Below, piece by piece: positions 32,471 to 33,242 of a stretch of 33,242 bases of DNA. The translations under genes were made by a program, and so were the position numbers. The stretch spans positions 1 through 33,242 of the forward strand of contig JAUZNW010000020.1 of assembly GCA_030706785.1 (NCBI GenBank), read 5' to 3'. Below the pieces are notes generated by a model. The model ran no database searches. It was given only the letters and a program-made list of their open reading frames with translations, and was not told the DNA's origin. This stretch comes from Bacteroidota bacterium. GTDB taxonomy: Bacteria; Bacteroidota; Bacteroidia; Bacteroidales; VadinHA17. The first letter of the stretch is position 1. Each line of letters starts with the position of its first letter.

Positions 32471-33242
32471 CTATTTTTGTTTTGGATTTATTTTAGATCT
32501 AAATAATAAACTCAAATTTTCATCAAATGGTAATGGACTCAAATTAGGCTTAGAAGCATAAACTAGTTCATCAATGCAGCTATTAATATATTCTTTGAAA
32601 TAAAAATGTTTGATTTTGAGCTGTTTTTTCCTCTCTATTAGTTCCGCAGAAAAATTAATGTCATTTTTCTGTTCTGATTCAAACAGAATTAAAAGATCCT
32701 TCATAGTGTTTAGAAGAAAATTATTGCTATTTTCGATTATTCCCCTGATATTCCCAAATATTATTCTTGTTTCTGAATTTGGATTAAAATATTTAGAAAA
32801 TACAGAAACGTAATTTCTGGCCCATCTTGATATATTTACCAGCCCCTCTGCATCTCTTAGCCACTTCATAGAACAACTTGTAACAAACTGATAATAATAA
32901 TTTAGTCGATTGTCAAAAAAATCATAATCCAGATATCCGGGTTTACCCTTTAGTCTACCTGCTTTCCTGAGTTCTTTCTCTACCTGGGTGTCAAAGTAAG
33001 GCCGTAGCTTCAGGAAACTAACTGGAGTATAACCATCCCCACAAATTTTACTTAGAAATTCAAGATTATCATTTACTGAGCTGATAGTCGATGAAGGTTG
33101 GAAAAGCATGAATCCGTAATCAAAACCTATGTCAAGCTTTTTGAGGATATTTATTCCTTTAAGGCTCTCTTCAACTGTCATGTTTTTATTTAATCGCCGT
33201 AACCCACTGTCAGTTCCATCATCAATCCCTAAGAATACTAGA
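32471..33242 (-). CDS. Radical SAM protein, C-terminal part (N-terminus beyond the right edge)
   Basis: The frame remains open to the right edge, so the gene starts outside the window; 256 residues are seen. The edge-proximal part reads VFLGIDDGTDSGLRRLNKNMT...GINILKKLDI...GFMLFQPSST, matching the GIESGS, LNKxxT and GF-xG-P-xT strands of the radical SAM TIM barrel found in B12-binding and similar radical SAM enzymes. The CxxxCxxC cluster motif would lie in the missing part. An internal ATG at 33181 is not the start because the conserved barrel continues upstream of it. The remaining 150 residues are not recognised. Base composition is markedly poorer in G+C than neighbouring genes, hinting at recent acquisition. 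Substrate unknown. Confidence 0.75.
   Translation of the reverse strand, partial: LVFLGIDDGTDSGLRRLNKNMTVEESLKGINILKKLDIGFDYGFMLFQPSSTISSVNDNLEFLSKICGDGYTPVSFLKLRPYFDTQVEKELRKAGRLKGKPGYLDYDFFDNRLNYYYQFVTSCSMKWLRDAEGLVNISRWARNYVSVFSKYFNPNSETRIIFGNIRGIIENSNNFLLNTMKDLLILFESEQKNDINFSAELIERKKQLKIKHFYFKEYINSCIDELVYASKPNLSPLPFDENLSLLFRSKINPKQK

Overview
This window looks like a chromosomal segment of an uncultured, probably anaerobic member of the Bacteroidota. The evidence is: a PorP/SprF-type outer-membrane protein next to a PD40/SPOR protein (type IX secretion context), a GH95 fucosidase lipoprotein, a head-GIN (DUF2807) protein, the purH-mreB-mreC-mreD-mrdA-rodA order, NFPY instead of NLPY in the KsgA catalytic motif, weak Shine-Dalgarno sequences, and several boxes matching the Bacteroidota -7 consensus TAnnTTTG. 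No rRNA, tRNA, CRISPR array, transposase or phage gene was found.

Layout. 1-909 (-) is the N-terminal part of a MalY/PatB-type aminotransferase cut by the left edge. 1062-5839 (+) holds a lipoprotein of unknown function, a strong intrinsic terminator, a 1038-residue ABCG-like ABC protein with extra N-terminal domains, and rsmA/ksgA, which overlaps it by one base. An orphan MacB/FtsX-like permease (-) overlaps the rsmA 3' end. 7259-14414 (+) is purH followed by the rod-shape/elongasome operon mreB, mreC, mreD, mrdA (PBP2) and rodA. An AcpH-like phosphodiesterase (-) abuts rodA tail to tail. Divergent from it is a GTPase-like protein of the cyclic 2,3-diphosphoglycerate synthetase family (+), with an inverted repeat over its likely promoter.

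16643-20140 (-) is a three-gene operon: pgi, a PfkB sugar kinase, and a Tat-exported carbon-nitrogen hydrolase. A head-GIN protein (-) and a GH95 alpha-L-fucosidase-like lipoprotein (+) follow. A cluster of nested palindromes separates the fucosidase from a two-gene ABC-2 exporter (-). Then come a PstS-like binding lipoprotein and a second 1036-residue ABCG-like protein (+), paralogous to the one at 1941-5057. The window ends with the PD40/SPOR and PorP/SprF genes (-) and an AT-rich radical-SAM gene cut by the right edge.

The most unusual content is the pair of large ABC proteins. Each joins a TerB-like region, an FHA-like beta region, an ABCG-type ATPase, a CxxC linker and a membrane domain with a very long loop before the last helix. 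Each also lies directly downstream of a different lipoprotein gene; in one case this is a phosphate-binding-type receptor, a protein normally tied to importers. They are the best candidate here for an undescribed system. Their function cannot be read from the sequence.
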